Assembly (NCBI GenBank): GCA_905221605.1
Contig: CAJNDS010000180.1
Span: 124,001 to 188,000, forward strand
DNA: 64,000 bases
Direction: 5' to 3'
Origin: Symbiodinium natans
Taxonomy: Eukaryota > Sar > Dinophyceae > Suessiales > Symbiodiniaceae
The position numbers were made by a program, and so were the translations under genes. The notes below the pieces were generated by a model. The model saw only the letters and a list, made by a program, of their open reading frames with translations, was not told the DNA's origin and did no database searches. Numbering within the stretch: the first letter of the stretch is position 1; each line of letters opens with the position of its first letter. Shown here piece by piece: positions 31,421 through 42,586 of the stretch.

Positions 31421-31621
31421 TGGGGTTTAGGGTTTAGGGTTTAGGGTTGCTGGGCATCTTTGGCTTCCTTTCCTGCCCTGCTAGCCCACAAGCCCTGTGG
31501 CCGTTTTAGGCTCGAATCATGGCATGGGCCCCGGCACACTTGCCGTACGACCCACAATTCTGGCTCATAAGCCCCAGCAAGAGTCTCCCAGCCAACCCCC
31601 AGATCGGCTCAGGGTCCTAAA

Positions 31622-31732
31622 CTGGGAGGTGTTCCACCTTTTTACTCACAGTCCTTCAAGGGGTATTGTAGTAGGGGGGGTACTCAAAAATCCCTATGTT
31701 CAGGACTCTTCGTATAAGGGGGGACATCCCAA
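31622..31732. repeat. MITE-like element, family M2, copy 1
   Basis: Near-complementary ends: GGGAGGTGTTCCACCTTTTTA at the left and CGTATAAGGGGGGACATCCC at the right, with CAGTCCTTCAAGGGG / CCCTATGTTCAGGACT inside. Confidence 0.7.
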
Positions 31733-31937
31733 GTCCTCAGCCCGAAGAAGTCTTCGCAGACACCAAGCGGCCCTCCTCGTGCTTTCATGTCGCGGGTCGT
31801 GGAGGACGCGCAGCTCGAGTCGCTCCCTGGCAGCGACGGTGTCAGTTGTTGAGACTGAGAGAGAGGCCACCCCAACACCCAGTGGCACATAGGTTCCTCT
31901 CTCGAAATCTTGGAGCCCTGAGTCCCCCTGAACCCGA

Positions 31938-31982
31938 AACCCTAAACCCTAAACCCTAAACCCTAAATCCTCAACCCTAAGC
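31938..31982 (+). repeat. CCCTAAA array
   Basis: Six units, the last degenerate (CCCTCAACCCTAAG). Confidence 0.9.
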
Positions 31983-32091
31983 GCCAAGAGATCCCCCCCC
32001 CCCCAGGTTTTTTCAGCGATGCATCGAGACCATGTCCTCCGAGCCGACGCGGAGAGAGCTGGCAAACGCCGACTCGGGGAGGAGAGCCCAT

Positions 32092-32207
32092 ACCTGGAGG
32101 TTCAGGGTACTTATGAGTGTACTGATAGCCCAAATTATAGTCAATAAGCGCCTTATAAGTGCACTTATAAGCCAATTATCGTTCATAAGTGCCATGAACC
32201 TTCACCT
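32092..32207. repeat. MITE-like element, family M1, copy 2
   Basis: ACCTGGAGGTTCAGGGTACTT at the left and GTGCCATGAACCTTCACCT at the right, with an AT-rich core containing CCAAATTATAG and CCAATTATCG. Confidence 0.75.
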
Positions 32208-32219
32208 GAAAAGGTTCAG

Positions 32220-33010
32220 AGGGGGGCACTTGGGGGTTCCGGCATGCCCCTCAGCCCCTGCTCAAAAAAGGGGGGGACGATGATGGAAATGGGGATCGTG
32301 CCGCAGGCCTGGCAAGCATCTGGCAGAGCTCCAGGCTCGGAGATGTGAAGTGCCAGACGGTCGGATAGGCAGATCCCAAGAGAGCTCGCTTTTCGACGCG
32401 AAGGGATGTGCGTTAGGTGAAACGAATGGTTGTGCAATGCGAGTGTTCAGCTATTGGGGCATTGTTGCGCAATGCCCAAAAAAGACGTGCTTGCCGAGCA
32501 GAAGCACACAAAAATCACTCAGCTGCGCCTCGCGGCGCAGCACACGTTCGGCACGTGAGGGAGAGATGACCGTGCCTTCCCGGAGCAGGCGAAGATTTGG
32601 GAGGAGCTCGGGGTCCCGCTGGCGGATGGCCGTGCTGCAGTGGCGCGGATCCCGGCCCCTGGGCAGGCCCCCGGTAGGATTGAGGGCTCCAGGGGTTCGA
32701 GCATTTCAATTGGTGATGGGTGAATGTGTGGCACATGAAACGCGAGGAGTCTCTTCCAGTACTTGTGTAAACTCAACTGGGGTTGCAGAGATGTTGCCCA
32801 TCGTGAGGCGGCCAGTGCCGAGGCGGCATCTTTGCCGGAGTTGAAGCAGGCCTTGCGGGAAGCATCGGGTAGATATCGGTAGCATCGAGGGCTTGGAGCA
32901 GTTGAGGGCAGGGTTGGATGATTCTTCAGCGTGCTTAGGCTTAGGGTAAGTGGTTTCGTTACACAGCGGAGAGGCTCCTGGCCTTAAACGCAGTTTCGGC
33001 TGTGTGCCGC
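32220..33010. other. unassigned stretch with one exon-like frame
   Basis: About 32585-32690 reads AKIWEELGVPLADGRAAVA with coding-like composition, and about 32473-32555 reads MPKKDVLAEQKHTKITQL. Both are + strand and of unknown family. Confidence 0.3.
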
Positions 33011-33015
33011 GTTTG

Positions 33016-34512
33016 GAGAGCCCGCAGGCTTACGCCACCGCCATGGATGCTGCATACCTGCAGTGTCTTGAAGACAGGCGGCCAGATGTCCTTCTGAAGG
33101 AAGGAAAAATGTCACGGACTCTCGGATCTGTGAATCTGTGGCTTTCTCTGTTAGCCGTGCCCAGTTGCAAGCCCCCATGTCGCGAGTCGCCGGCGCCGCT
33201 AGCCACTGCTCCCGTCTCCCAGGAACACCGTGCTGGAGTTCTTGGAGGCTTGCAACGTGAAGATGGACACTGCAGAGGCCAAACTCTCGCCAGGCCACTT
33301 TCTTGCGCAGATGTCTGGCCGTTCGAGGTACGAGGCAAGCTCCGACAGAAGATCGAAGAAACCGGGGCTCTACCAGAAACGGCAGCTTGGCGTCATGATG
33401 CGTCACGAAGTTCACGCGCTTTGTTGGCCTTGCTCACCACTTGAGGTGGCGAACGAGGTTCATGACGAGATCATGGAGCTTCTGGGCTTCGAGCGGGCGT
33501 GTCCCGATGTGAATTCATGTCGCCGACACTTGAACTTGCCCTGCGCGCGTCATCAGGCACCTTTGAATTCCGCGCCGTATGCGCTTTTGGACAGACCTTG
33601 GTAGAAAGCCATGACAGCAGAGAAGAAGGATGAACTCTCTCTCTCTCTCAACCTCCCTCCCTCCTTCCCTCTCTCTCTCTCTCTCTGCGCTACAGAGGCA
33701 ACAAAAAGCGTCGCAGCAAGATTGGCAAGACCTTACACTTCTATCTTCATGTGCCATGGATACACACATGGCTGGACAAAGGTACGGGCACACGTGCTTT
33801 GCCGAGTTTGGCACTTCGCAGGCGGGCCCCTTACCGAAGACAGAACTAGTTCTTCGGGTGTTCGGATGCTTTTTTCAGGCTTGGAGGGGTGGATGTTTCT
33901 GCAATGTCCGGGGGCAGCAAGCCAAGGAGTTTGCCCACGACAAGGATGTGGCCACGGCCTATGCAAGATGGCGTGGTCATTCTAGCCGCTTGCTTGGGGG
34001 GGGGGCCCTGGCATCAAGAGTCCAGGCTTCAGATTTGTGTGATGATTATCGGCATAGGGAGCCGAGCTCAGCTGAACCCTTGCGCTTTCAGCGTGCTGGA
34101 GCCCTATGAGCCCCGAGGTGAGATCATGTTCAGGCTGCTTTACGATCACTGGCAGGCTGGTGGCGTCCTTCACGTTGACGCAACCGTGCGGCCCGGCATC
34201 CTTAAGTTGACATGCCAAAAGCGGTGTTTGTAGGATCCTAAAGCTCCTGCACGGCTAACAACTTTCGAGCCCCCACTCTCAAACTCCTCATGCTTGGGAT
34301 GCTTGCGATGCTTGCGATGCTTGCATCCCGTCCGATTCCGCTGAAGGAAGCACCAGATGATGAAGCACGGGGCGAAGGTGCAGTTGAACCACATGTCCAC
34401 TGATGAGCGCCGGAAGCTGCTGGAGACAAGCATCGACAAGGACGCGTGCCAGAACGGGATGTTCCCGCTAGCTGATGAAGTTTCCTTGCTGAGCTCTCTT
34501 GGCCCGAAGTAG
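33016..34512 (+). CDS. unidentified multi-exon gene
   Basis: A run of + strand exon-like frames with normal amino-acid composition and fitting splice sites: 33016-33108 (YATAMDAAYLQCLEDRRPD), 33223-33312 (TVLEFLEACNVKMDTAEAK), about 33443-33500 (EVANEVHDEIMELLGFER), 33695-33780 (pyrimidine tract then AG; KIGKTLHFYLHVPWIHTW; GT donor), about 33905-33974 (QAKEFAHDKDVATAYARW), 34091-about 34195 (VLEPYEPRGEIMFRLLYDHW) and 34345-34512 (KVQLNHMSTDERRKLLET, ending in a stop). No family is recognised. It may be one gene ending at 34512, or the 5' part of the AN1 gene downstream. Confidence 0.45.
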
Positions 34513-34743
34513 ACCCGGACGCCATCTCGTGCCCATCAAAAAAAACAAACGCGGGTTGCGGCGTTGCGGGGTAGCCTTGTCATGGCTTTCGTCACTTGAG
34601 GTCAATGTCTTCCACAAGCTTCCACACGACGGCCGACAGCGCTACTTAGAGCGGCTCGATGACCAGGCCCTTGCCTTGCGTTTTTTCTTGGGGGGAGCTG
34701 CGACAGCTGAGAGGTCATGCCTGTGTGAAGAAATGGCAGAGTT

Positions 34744-34848
34744 GAAGTTTCGGCAGAGTTTGCAAAGGAGATGCTGGAGTTCACGAAAGCTGAGATACTG
34801 GTCGCCACCTTGGTGCAAAGTCGCCAGCACTTGCAGAGGACGGAGTGA
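34744..34848 (+). CDS. exon-like frame, possibly part of the AN1 gene
   Basis: VSAEFAKEMLEFTKAEILV then ATLVQSRQHLQ to a stop. Helical, coding-like composition, not repetitive. A second candidate (LPHDGRQRYLERLDDQALA) lies at about 34610-34672. Relation to neighbours is inferred from strand and spacing. Confidence 0.35.
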   Translation, partial: EVSAEFAKEMLEFTKAEILVATLVQSRQHLQRTE

Positions 34849-35339
34849 GGATCGGCCCCCCTGTGTTGCGCGTCAAAAGACCGTGCGTCAGATGACGTTG
34901 CCGGTTGTGATGGAAAGTCATCTCTTGTGTAGCGGTGGCTCTTGAAGTCATAGTGAGTGCTCCGATGTCCTGTCCCAACTCGCATGAACATTGCGTTGCT
35001 TGCAAGTTGCTGTGGAAGTAGGACGGAGCTGGGGCAGATACGGGTGGGAGGCGAGCGATCGCGTCGGAAGCGAGTGAAGGGTGGGTGGCCCCCCGTGCCC
35101 TCCTTGCTTGTGGTTGGAAGCGTTTTGCGGCATTTGCGCGTCTGGATGGTCGGAGCACTGTCGCAAGAGCCGCGTGCGTCGAAATTCGAAATGCTAGTTC
35201 AACTTGTTCGGAAAGGTTTCAAGCATCATAGACGAAGGAACCTCAAAGGAGCTGTAGAACAGCAATGCCTCAGAAGTCCAAGTCCGAACACCACAAGACC
35301 AACATGTGTTTTGATGTGACAGTCATGCCCTTTTGTGCC

Positions 35340-35655
35340 AGAACCAAGCGGCAGCAAAACCACGGTACCCCAAGCTTGTTCTCCACTGGAGAGACCTCGT
35401 GTCAGGTGTCGCTGTGGCCTCGCTTTCTGTGAGCGCCACCGCCCTGCGGAGCTGCACGCGCGCCTCGATGCGCACGGCTTGATGTGGGCTTGCACTCATA
35501 TTGAGAAGGGCCCTTCAACCCTAAACCCTAAACCCTAAACCCTAAACCCTAAACCCTAAACCCTAAACCCTAAACTGCATGAGAGGTGCACTTTTGACTG
35601 GCAGCAGATGCAGCGAGACAAGGTGGCCCGCGAGAACCCAAAGGCTGGAGCATGA
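35340..35655 (+). CDS. AN1-type zinc finger protein, C-terminal exons
   Basis: The exon ending at 35457 encodes CRCGLAFCERHRPAELH and the exon at 35584-35655 encodes RCTFDWQQMQRDKVAREN then a stop. Joined, they give the AN1 pattern CxCGxxFCxxHRxxExHxC followed by the F-D-(Y/W) and K-x-x-A-R-x-N-P helix seen in plant stress-associated (SAP) and ZFAND proteins, which bind zinc and often act with ubiquitin. The intron 35458-35583 starts GCGCGC, ends GAG, and is largely CCCTAAA repeats. The first C-x2-C pair of the finger and any A20 finger should be further upstream and were not identified. The finger call is fairly firm because the phase joins exactly at the H-x-C step. Confidence 0.65.
35519..35577 (+). 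repeat. CCCTAAA array filling the AN1-gene intron
   Basis: Eight exact units within an intron of about 126 bp. Confidence 0.95.
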
Positions 35656-35659
35656 GGTA

Positions 35660-36149
35660 TGCTCGATCAATGAGCCGCAGCTCACCACACCAACATTTGT
35701 TCCTGAGCCAGCGCATTCTTTCAGACATGTCTACGTAACCATACATGGGGACATCGCCCAGGTCCTCCTGGCACATGGGGGGCGATTGGGAGGGTGATCG
35801 GGGAGGGCGGGTGACTGGCAGAAACGAGCAATCATTCTCTCGTTCAAATTCCGCCACGACCCCTCCGGAGCCACTCCGCCAAGCCGGTAAACCCCACAAC
35901 TCCAAACCCCCAACCCCACCCCGCTACCACTGAAGGCCCCCAACCCCCCCGACCCCAACAACCCCAACCCCCAATCCCACCGCATCCGTAGAGGCTTACA
36001 TTTTGGGGTGTTAGGCTTTAGGTGCTAGGTTGGGTTCCGGGGGTCCAAGTTCCAGGCGTAATCTTGTATATAATTATGAGCATTATGCAGAACATATAAA
36101 ATATAGCAAATATTGTACAATGTCTGATAAATAATAGAGAGTATGAATC

Positions 36150-36181
<32 letters not shown>

Positions 36182-36500
36182 GATTTGATTTATTGATTAA
36201 TGTAGAAAAGGTATATAATATGTATTAATGTTTGTTATTTGGAAATGAGAGCATCTAATTTGTCCCCCATCATCTATATAGCATATAACCTATACCCTAT
36301 AATCTACAATCTGCCATCTGCAATGTCTAAGTTTACCTGAATATGCTTCAGAAGACCGTGTCACCAAATCTTGATGCCACACGACGTGCTCTTACAACCA
36401 TGCATCTTCCCCGATCCGTTTTCGCTTTGCTGCTGCCCTCGAATTCCTTGTTTCTGTCAGACATGCTTTTTTCGTGCCCTCTGTTGAACCCTAGCTGCTT
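35660..36500. other. non-coding stretch, C-rich then AT-rich
   Basis: CCCCAACCCC-type runs at 35870-35990. From 36050 to 36330 the sequence is AT-rich with two TATATA tracts (36151-36182) and words TATATAAT / ATATAACC. No gene recognised. Confidence 0.4.
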
Positions 36501-36505
36501 TTAAC

Positions 36506-38255
36506 ATGTCTGCACCCGAAGTTTCCTCCAGTGTCCTTGGTGAGTGCCAGCAAATGGCACGAGCCGTCCCGGTGCGCAGAGCTTTCCTGCGCAGGTTGTC
36601 CTCGCCAGTTCCAAAGTGGGCTCCAGCCGAGCGCCACGTCTGTGTAAGATGTATAGTCATTGTAAACGCTTGCGCGCGCCGCCTCGGCAGCTGGGACGGC
36701 CCGGAGCATGCAGCATGTGGAGATGACGCCTGGAGGCGCCCTCCCGTCCCACAGGGGCGTAGTGGGAAGGGTTGGTTGGGGGAAGGAGCAGGCACAAAAT
36801 ACGCTTATCGGCAGGAAGCTGACAAAGAGGGGGAGACGGTTTATGAAGGTTTTGAGGGGTTGGACAGGGTCCACTGCAGGGCGTTGCAAGGGTCTAAGGG
36901 GGGCGACCCCAAAACTGGGGGGGCAGGGGGAGGGGGGAGAGGGGCCTCTGTAGGAGCCGCCGGACCAATTCTGCACGGGGGAAGTTAAGGAGACCGGAAG
37001 CCGAGGCGAAGTTTGTTAGTACTCCCACGAGGGAGGGAGCCAAAGCTGTCGACTCAGGAATGGTGTCAGCAGCACCTTGGCCAGATGGTGCTTGCCGTGT
37101 TATGCAAGCGGACAGTTGAGAAGCTTGACATGCGGACCCGCGCTCCAGCCAGCGAGTGTAGGAGTTGTGACAACTTTGTCGCCACGGTTCGGTTTGTTGA
37201 GTCCTGGCAGCGCCCTGCAGGTATTGCAAGCATCATCCTGTGCCCTCCTCAACCTGTCGGCATGCGTGACCATGTGCTTGCAGCATGACTACGGTGGAGG
37301 ACAGCGCCCAGGGACAGCCCGGTAGTGTGATCTTGAGGTCCAAAGTGTCAGCCAGCGCTCCACGCAAGCTCTGCACCTGCTGGGCCTCGTCGTCTTCGCC
37401 GGGCACCCAGAGGAAGGGGCGAGCTGCGCGTCGGGGGCTGGCACACGCTGGTTCCAAGCGTGTGTGCGGCTGTTGAGAAGAGGCGACGCTCTTCTTGCGA
37501 GGCCAGGGCCTTGGCAGTTTCTTGTGGTGGCCAGGACTACGGCTGTGATGATCCCTTTGTGTTGCAACCCCTGCTGGCTGATACTGCCGCAAGAGCACGG
37601 GGTGCGCATCTGTGAGAGAGAGAGGGAGCGAGCCCGGGAAGACGTTCCATCAGACACAAAGACTGTGCGAGCCGAGGAGTGGTTTTGGCAGCTGCTCGAG
37701 GTCGGATCATCTTGATTCCGCAGCAGCAGCCCGGATGGCACTTTCCAAGCCACCAAGCCCTCCCGAAGCCAAGCGACGCTGCGCCAAGCGGGCCCCGTAG
37801 CCCGCAACGAGCGTACAGGTTCAATAAAGCTGGGAGCCGAACTTGCTGCAGACTCCCCCCCCCAAGCCATCCCAGAATGGTCGCCGGGCCTTAGTGAAGT
37901 CTGCACGAACCTGAACGAGACGGGACAGTCTGAGGATTGTGGTGGGCTACCTCCTGGGGATGGCCAGCGCACATCTGCTGCCAGGTGCCACAGGTGCCAC
38001 AGGTCTTAGGGGTGCCACGGGTGGCAGTGGCCCCCTGTTTTCACAGCGTCGATGGAGCCCCTGGAGCTCCTCCTCTCTCTTTCTGTGTGCGCGGCCGAGT
38101 CAGACCAAGCACCGCGCGCAGCATGTGCAGCCAATCCCACCCAACGAGCAAAGCCCGATCATCTCACCCCAAGAGCTCGAAGAAAATCCCCCCCCCCCCC
38201 GCTGAATCACATCACTCGAAGCCCTGAGCCCTGAGGCCCTAGGCCCAACTCACGC
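36506..38255. other. GC-rich stretch with competing open frames, unassigned
   Basis: A + frame begins MSAPEVSSSVLGECQQMARA at 36506, and other frames on both strands cover 36900-38250. None has a recognised motif, and + and - frames are equally open. It may hold 5' exons of the gene that follows. Confidence 0.3.
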
Positions 38256-38260
38256 GATCC

Positions 38261-38600
38261 AGCCTAGCAGAGCGGGCCATGGGCTCGCAATGCGCGCAGC
38301 GCGTCGTCGATGGCGAAGGGCCGCTCCAGGCAGCTTCTTTAGAGGCCCTGGCCCGGGGTTAGGGTTTAGGGATGTTTAGGGCCTAGGGTTGCAAGTCTTG
38401 CTGCTTTCAGGTGTCGCCGGCAGCTTCCTCAGTCCGTGCTTAAAAAGGGCCTAGGGTTTAGGGTTTTTCAGTGTCAAAGCCCCGAAGACGCAACACGAAA
38501 CGCCGCTCATCAGGACTGTTGCCACCTCGAGGGGGAAACTCCCATCGAGATCAGGCCTTGTTTCAGCGTGTTAAGTTGCAAGGGCTCTAGGAGCATTTAA
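38261..38600 (+). CDS. two exon-like frames of an unidentified protein
   Basis: 38261-38362 (after CCAG; SLAERAMGSQCAQRVVDGEG then PLQAASLEALA) runs into a TTTAGGG-containing intron. 38472-38600 (after TTTTTCAG; CQSPEDATRNAAHQDCCHLE) is open for 42 codons. Composition is coding-like; family unknown. Confidence 0.35.
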
Positions 38601-39184
38601 TTTAGTGACTGAACTTTTTGTGGCAAACATGAGGCTTGGGTTTAGGGAGGCTGTTGAGGATCGCGAGAATGCTGTACGGGGCACGGCAAACATGAGGCTT
38701 GAGTTCAAGGCGACAGTTGAGGATCGTTAAGGCTGTACAGGTTGCAAAGAGGCGTGCGCGAAGCAGATGGGCTTTGCTCTGCCAGATCTGCGCATAATCT
38801 TGTTGGCCACGCCTCCGAGAACAAGTGAGCGTCGGCTTTGTCTTGGCAGGATCACACGCCAGCCAGGCCGAGGCCCCTTGGTCCTGCAGTCAGGGCCGAC
38901 ACAGGCTTCAAGGTGTTGAACGAGTCGACAGGCTTAGCCACAAGCAGGGTCATGAAAGCCCTATGCAATGCTTAGGCTTATTCATGCAACTGCATGCTGA
39001 CCAGCTGGCCTGTGCATTCACTTGCATATCCAACAGCAGAACTCTCATTTTTTGGGTTTCCTGAGTTAGTAGGAATAAGACAGATTAATCTATTTCCCTA
39101 TGGTTATTGGAGATTTGAGTTCAAACGGTGTCCGCTACAACAGTCTGGTTTCCACTGAAAAAAACTTGTTTGGCTTGCGGCAAC

Positions 39185-39311
39185 TACTTGGAGGTTCATG
39201 GGTACTTATTAACCCCGTCACAAGTATACTTATACTAAAAACCTACTTAGGGGACTTAGGGGGCTTATAAGTATAGTTGTAATAGGGGGTAGAAGTACCC
39301 TGAACCTCCAT
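39185..39311. repeat. MITE-like element, family M1, copy 3
   Basis: Left end TACTTGGAGGTTCATGGGTA, right end AGTACCCTGAACCTCCA: an almost perfect inverted repeat around an AT-rich core. Confidence 0.8.
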
Positions 39312-39691
39312 GCATCTTTTACCGCCGCGGCCGAGTCGTGCATTCCATTGCAGTCTGGCATTGTGCTTGGAAGCCCTTCGGAAGCCTGCTCTTTGGAGAT
39401 CGACCGTGGCCTCAGGCAGGTTATTTTTCACTCCTAAACCCCAAACCCTAAACCCTAAACCCTAACCCCCCCCACAACTGAGGTTGGTATGCGGGGCCAC
39501 CACGCGGCCAGCCGCCCCTGGTCATGCCCATGGTACGGACCGCCCAGCACCGCATCGCCACGCGGCAGCTTCGAGATTGGGCCATGCGGGTGTTTAAGGA
39601 TAGTTTATGGTTGATAGCGTTTAGGGTTGAGGGTTTAGGGTTTAGGGGTTTCAAGGGTTTAGCGAATCTGGACTAGCACTGGAGGCTCACA

Positions 39692-39907
39692 GCGACCTTC
39701 AACCCCCCCGCGTGGCAAGAACGCCCGGTGAACACCTCTGATGGGCTCACAAAGATGGGTGTTGCCCAAAAAAAGCATCTGTTACGAACCCCGGTATACA
39801 TAGCTTCAGTTCTGCCTGAGGGCCCTGTTCCCGAAGCGGAGAAGCCGCCTATGCCCATCGGCGTGGCGCTCAGGGGTTTTGAAGCGGAAGGGGTTCTTCC
39901 TTCTTAG
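39692..39907 (+). CDS. exon-like frame, possible C-terminal exon of an unidentified protein
   Basis: Seventy-one codons to a stop, reading FNPPAWQERPVNTSDGLTK, then TPVYIASVLPEGPVPEAEKP and MPIGVALRGFEAEG. It has clearly protein-like composition and no competing frame of similar quality, preceded by an acceptor-like AG. No family recognised. Confidence 0.45.
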   Translation, partial: ATFNPPAWQERPVNTSDGLTKMGVAQKKHLLRTPVYIASVLPEGPVPEAEKPPMPIGVALRGFEAEGVLPS

Positions 39908-40375
39908 GTTTGGGATCTCTTTGGGGCTTGTGCTAGCTCCATGCATGGTTGCGGGGTCAGAAACGCCAGGAACGATGCCTTGTGCAAACAAATGATCGCC
40001 TATCTCTTCCTCGGATAGTCAAGCCATGAGGCAACAAAGTCCTTGGAACCCAGATCCCCGCGCAAAACCCGACAGCAGCTCCTCGAGTCCTAGAGTCAAG
40101 ACGAACTTCACCCAGGCGTTCCAGGGCGCTTTCCGCCCCCTGCCACCGTGGCCCACCGGCCGGCCGACGAGCAGGGCTTTGACGGCGTGGGCCGGCAAGC
40201 AAGATTATGAGTGGAACTCTAGAAAGTGTAAAAAGATAGAGATATATTGACCATTCTTCGCCCAGGGGATGTCTGTTCTCCTGCTTTGCTGGGCATTTTT
40301 TGCACCACATGAGCCAGCTTGACCGACCACAGGATTCTTGAGCTCGGTGGTGGGGCTTGATCTGAGCCCTGGGTG

Positions 40376-40466
40376 TGGATGTCCGCCCTTATGCTGACAG
40401 TCCTAAATAGGGAATTTTCGTACCCCCAAGTACAATCCCCATTCAGGACTGCTAGTACACACTACG
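40376..40466. repeat. MITE-like element, family M2, copy 2
   Basis: GGATGTCCGCCCTTATGCT, CAGTCCTAAATAGGG, TACCCCCAAGTACAATCCCC, ATTCAGGACTGCTAGTACA. Confidence 0.7.
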
Positions 40467-40551
40467 ACAAGGAAGCCAATCGAGCATCTGTCCCGGATGT
40501 GGATCAAGCTGCGACCAGCACCTGAAGAAGTCCCAAGCTCGCGAACTATGT

Positions 40552-40612
40552 TTAGGGCTTAGGGCTTAGGGCTTAGGGTTTAGGGTTTAGGGTTAGGGTT
40601 TAGGGTGAGCCC
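40552..40612 (-). repeat. TTTAGGG / CTTAGGG array
   Basis: Eight units, G-rich strand on top. Confidence 0.9.
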
Positions 40613-40794
40613 CAACTACCCCTAATCCATTTCCTAAACCCTGAACGGTGAAACCATTTGTCCAATCGGGCTGGGTTCGCTCAAAAGGCCCAGCATGACT
40701 CCGCCCTGTCCAGCTCCCCAAACCAGGGATTCTCTATTCTGAGGCCCCTAAGCCCTGAATTCTGAATGACTCAATCCGCTTTCCTCTTTCTTCA

Positions 40795-41382
40795 GTGAAG
40801 GTCATCAAAAAGGCTCCTGACTTTTTGTTAATGAATGTTGACCATCGCCTGCAACGCAATTCCAAGTCGCCGGCCCACAAGGATGCCTTTGCAGAGCCTC
40901 CCGACTCTGCGCGAGCGAATCCCGGATTCTTGTCTCTCGGAGTAGACCTGGGGCCCTGCACGCAAACACCGTGAGGAATCTGGGAAACAGACCTCGGGCC
41001 CAAGAATCAGCTTCGAGTTGTCTGCCATGTCCTGAAACTTGAGGGGCTCAGTGTCTGAAAGTCCTCGGCCCCGGGCTGTTTCACAACTTTGTAGGGCCAG
41101 TGATAGAAGTTTGTCGGAGCCCAGACCTTTGTCTTGGGGCGCTTCGTTTGAGGAAACGAGAGAGGGAGCGTTTACTTGGCTTGTCCTCCCCACAATCACA
41201 AGGAGGAGAGCCTGCCATGACCCACTTCCGGCCACTCAGGGCTGATGCACGACCCGGCGGTGCTCCAGATGCTCTACGCTTGGACCACGGATCCGGGTCA
41301 CTTCCCAGCCACGGGGCGGCAACCCCCAGCCTTTCCTGAAGCCCTCAAGAGCTCAGAGGGTCAGGCGGAGTCGGACTTATGA
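40795..41382 (+). CDS. two exon-like frames of an unidentified protein
   Basis: 40795-40974 follows a TTTCTTCAG acceptor and reads KVIKKAPDFLLMNVDHRLQ then SPAHKDAFAEPPDSARANPG to a stop. 41240-41382 follows CTCAG and reads LMHDPAVLQMLYAWTTDPGH then RQPPAFPEALKSSEGQ to a stop. Both are good coding candidates by composition and splice context, but the family is unknown. The in-frame stops may be true ends or intronic. Confidence 0.45.
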
Positions 41383-41399
41383 TGGACTTTCGTGATTTG

Positions 41400-42160
41400 A
41401 TGGACTTGCGTGATTTTTGAGTGGGGTGATGGCAGTGGTGAGTGCGGTGTTTAGGATGACATATTTTCTCCCGGGTCCTGCCAAGTGCGCGAAACACAGC
41501 ATGTTGGCTAAGAGCAGGGCTAGGGAGGTCAGGCAGCAAACACGCATGGCAACACCCCTCTGGGGCATGGTCACCTTGACCTCACAAAAGACTTCGCGAA
41601 AACCCACGGCGTGTCGAAACGCTTTCCAGGTCAGTACAGCTCAGTACACTACTGGTTCCCGTTTCAGGTGCCTCACACAAGCTTCCGACCACAACGCGCC
41701 AGTTCCCATGAAAGCGCTTATTCCATGTTCCTGTACATGACGGTCCTTGGCACAAGCGTAAGCCAAGAAAGCAGAGTCGCGCTACCTCATGGTCATACCA
41801 ACGTGCAAGAAGACGCCAACGCGCGCAGACGCCCCTCAAAAGATGAGTTTGCCGCACGGTTCTTGTTGCGTCCTAGGCCGGCTTCTGTTACACGTGCACG
41901 GAATTCCGGTTACAGCTCCCAGCAGTTCCTGTTGCTTGTTTGGGGTGGTTTCTGTAGCTCGGTTTCTGTTACCTCGGCTTCTGGTTCCTGTTTCGTGGGG
42001 ACGCCCACGGCTGGCACTTACTTCCTCACAACTCTCTGTCGCTCTCTCCTCCTCCGCCTCCTCTTTCTCTCCTCTGGGGTTCTATTTGGCCCGGATTTCG
42101 CGGTCTCTTCAGGGTTCCCACCATGACGGCGAGCCTCTAACGTTCACGAGGAACATACAT
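41400..42160. other. stretch with open frames, unassigned
   Basis: + frames at 41417-41740 and 41611-42126 overlap in different phases and show no known motif. The later one becomes Ser/Leu-rich from CTC-rich DNA near 42030-42075. Confidence 0.3.
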
Positions 42161-42164
42161 GGGG

Positions 42165-42250
42165 TGGGGGTGCCTTCTTGGGGTCCTTATACTATAAGGG
42201 GGATCCTACTACTTGCGGATCTATATTGGGGGTTTCCTGTTTTCGTCAAC
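42165..42250 (+). repeat. MITE-like element, family M3, copy 2
   Basis: GGGGTGCCTTCTTGGGGTCC, TTATACTATAAGGGGGATCC, TACTACTTGCGGATC, then TTTCGTCAACCC. Confidence 0.65.
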
Positions 42251-42586
42251 CCACACATTGTTTCCCCATCCCCCGGTTTGCCATTGCCACCACAGTTCAC
42301 GGTCCAACATATGAGAGCTTAGCCTCATTTCCAAGCTGTGACGAAGAGACCACGGGCGGTGAGTCACGGCTGCGAATCCGAGGAGATTGTCCGCGTGCAG
42401 AAGAGAGGCCAAGGCCCACTTAGGCTTCTGCTTTGGACTTTCCAGACACCATTTCGCGGCGACAGCCCTAAGCCGATCCCAGCCTAGGACGCAGGTTTGA
42501 GAGCACCGTTTAGGCCGCTTAGGCGACGTAGGCAATCGGGGGCTTGGCCATCAGCTCCCGACCCCCCACGTTAAGTAAAGGCGAGT

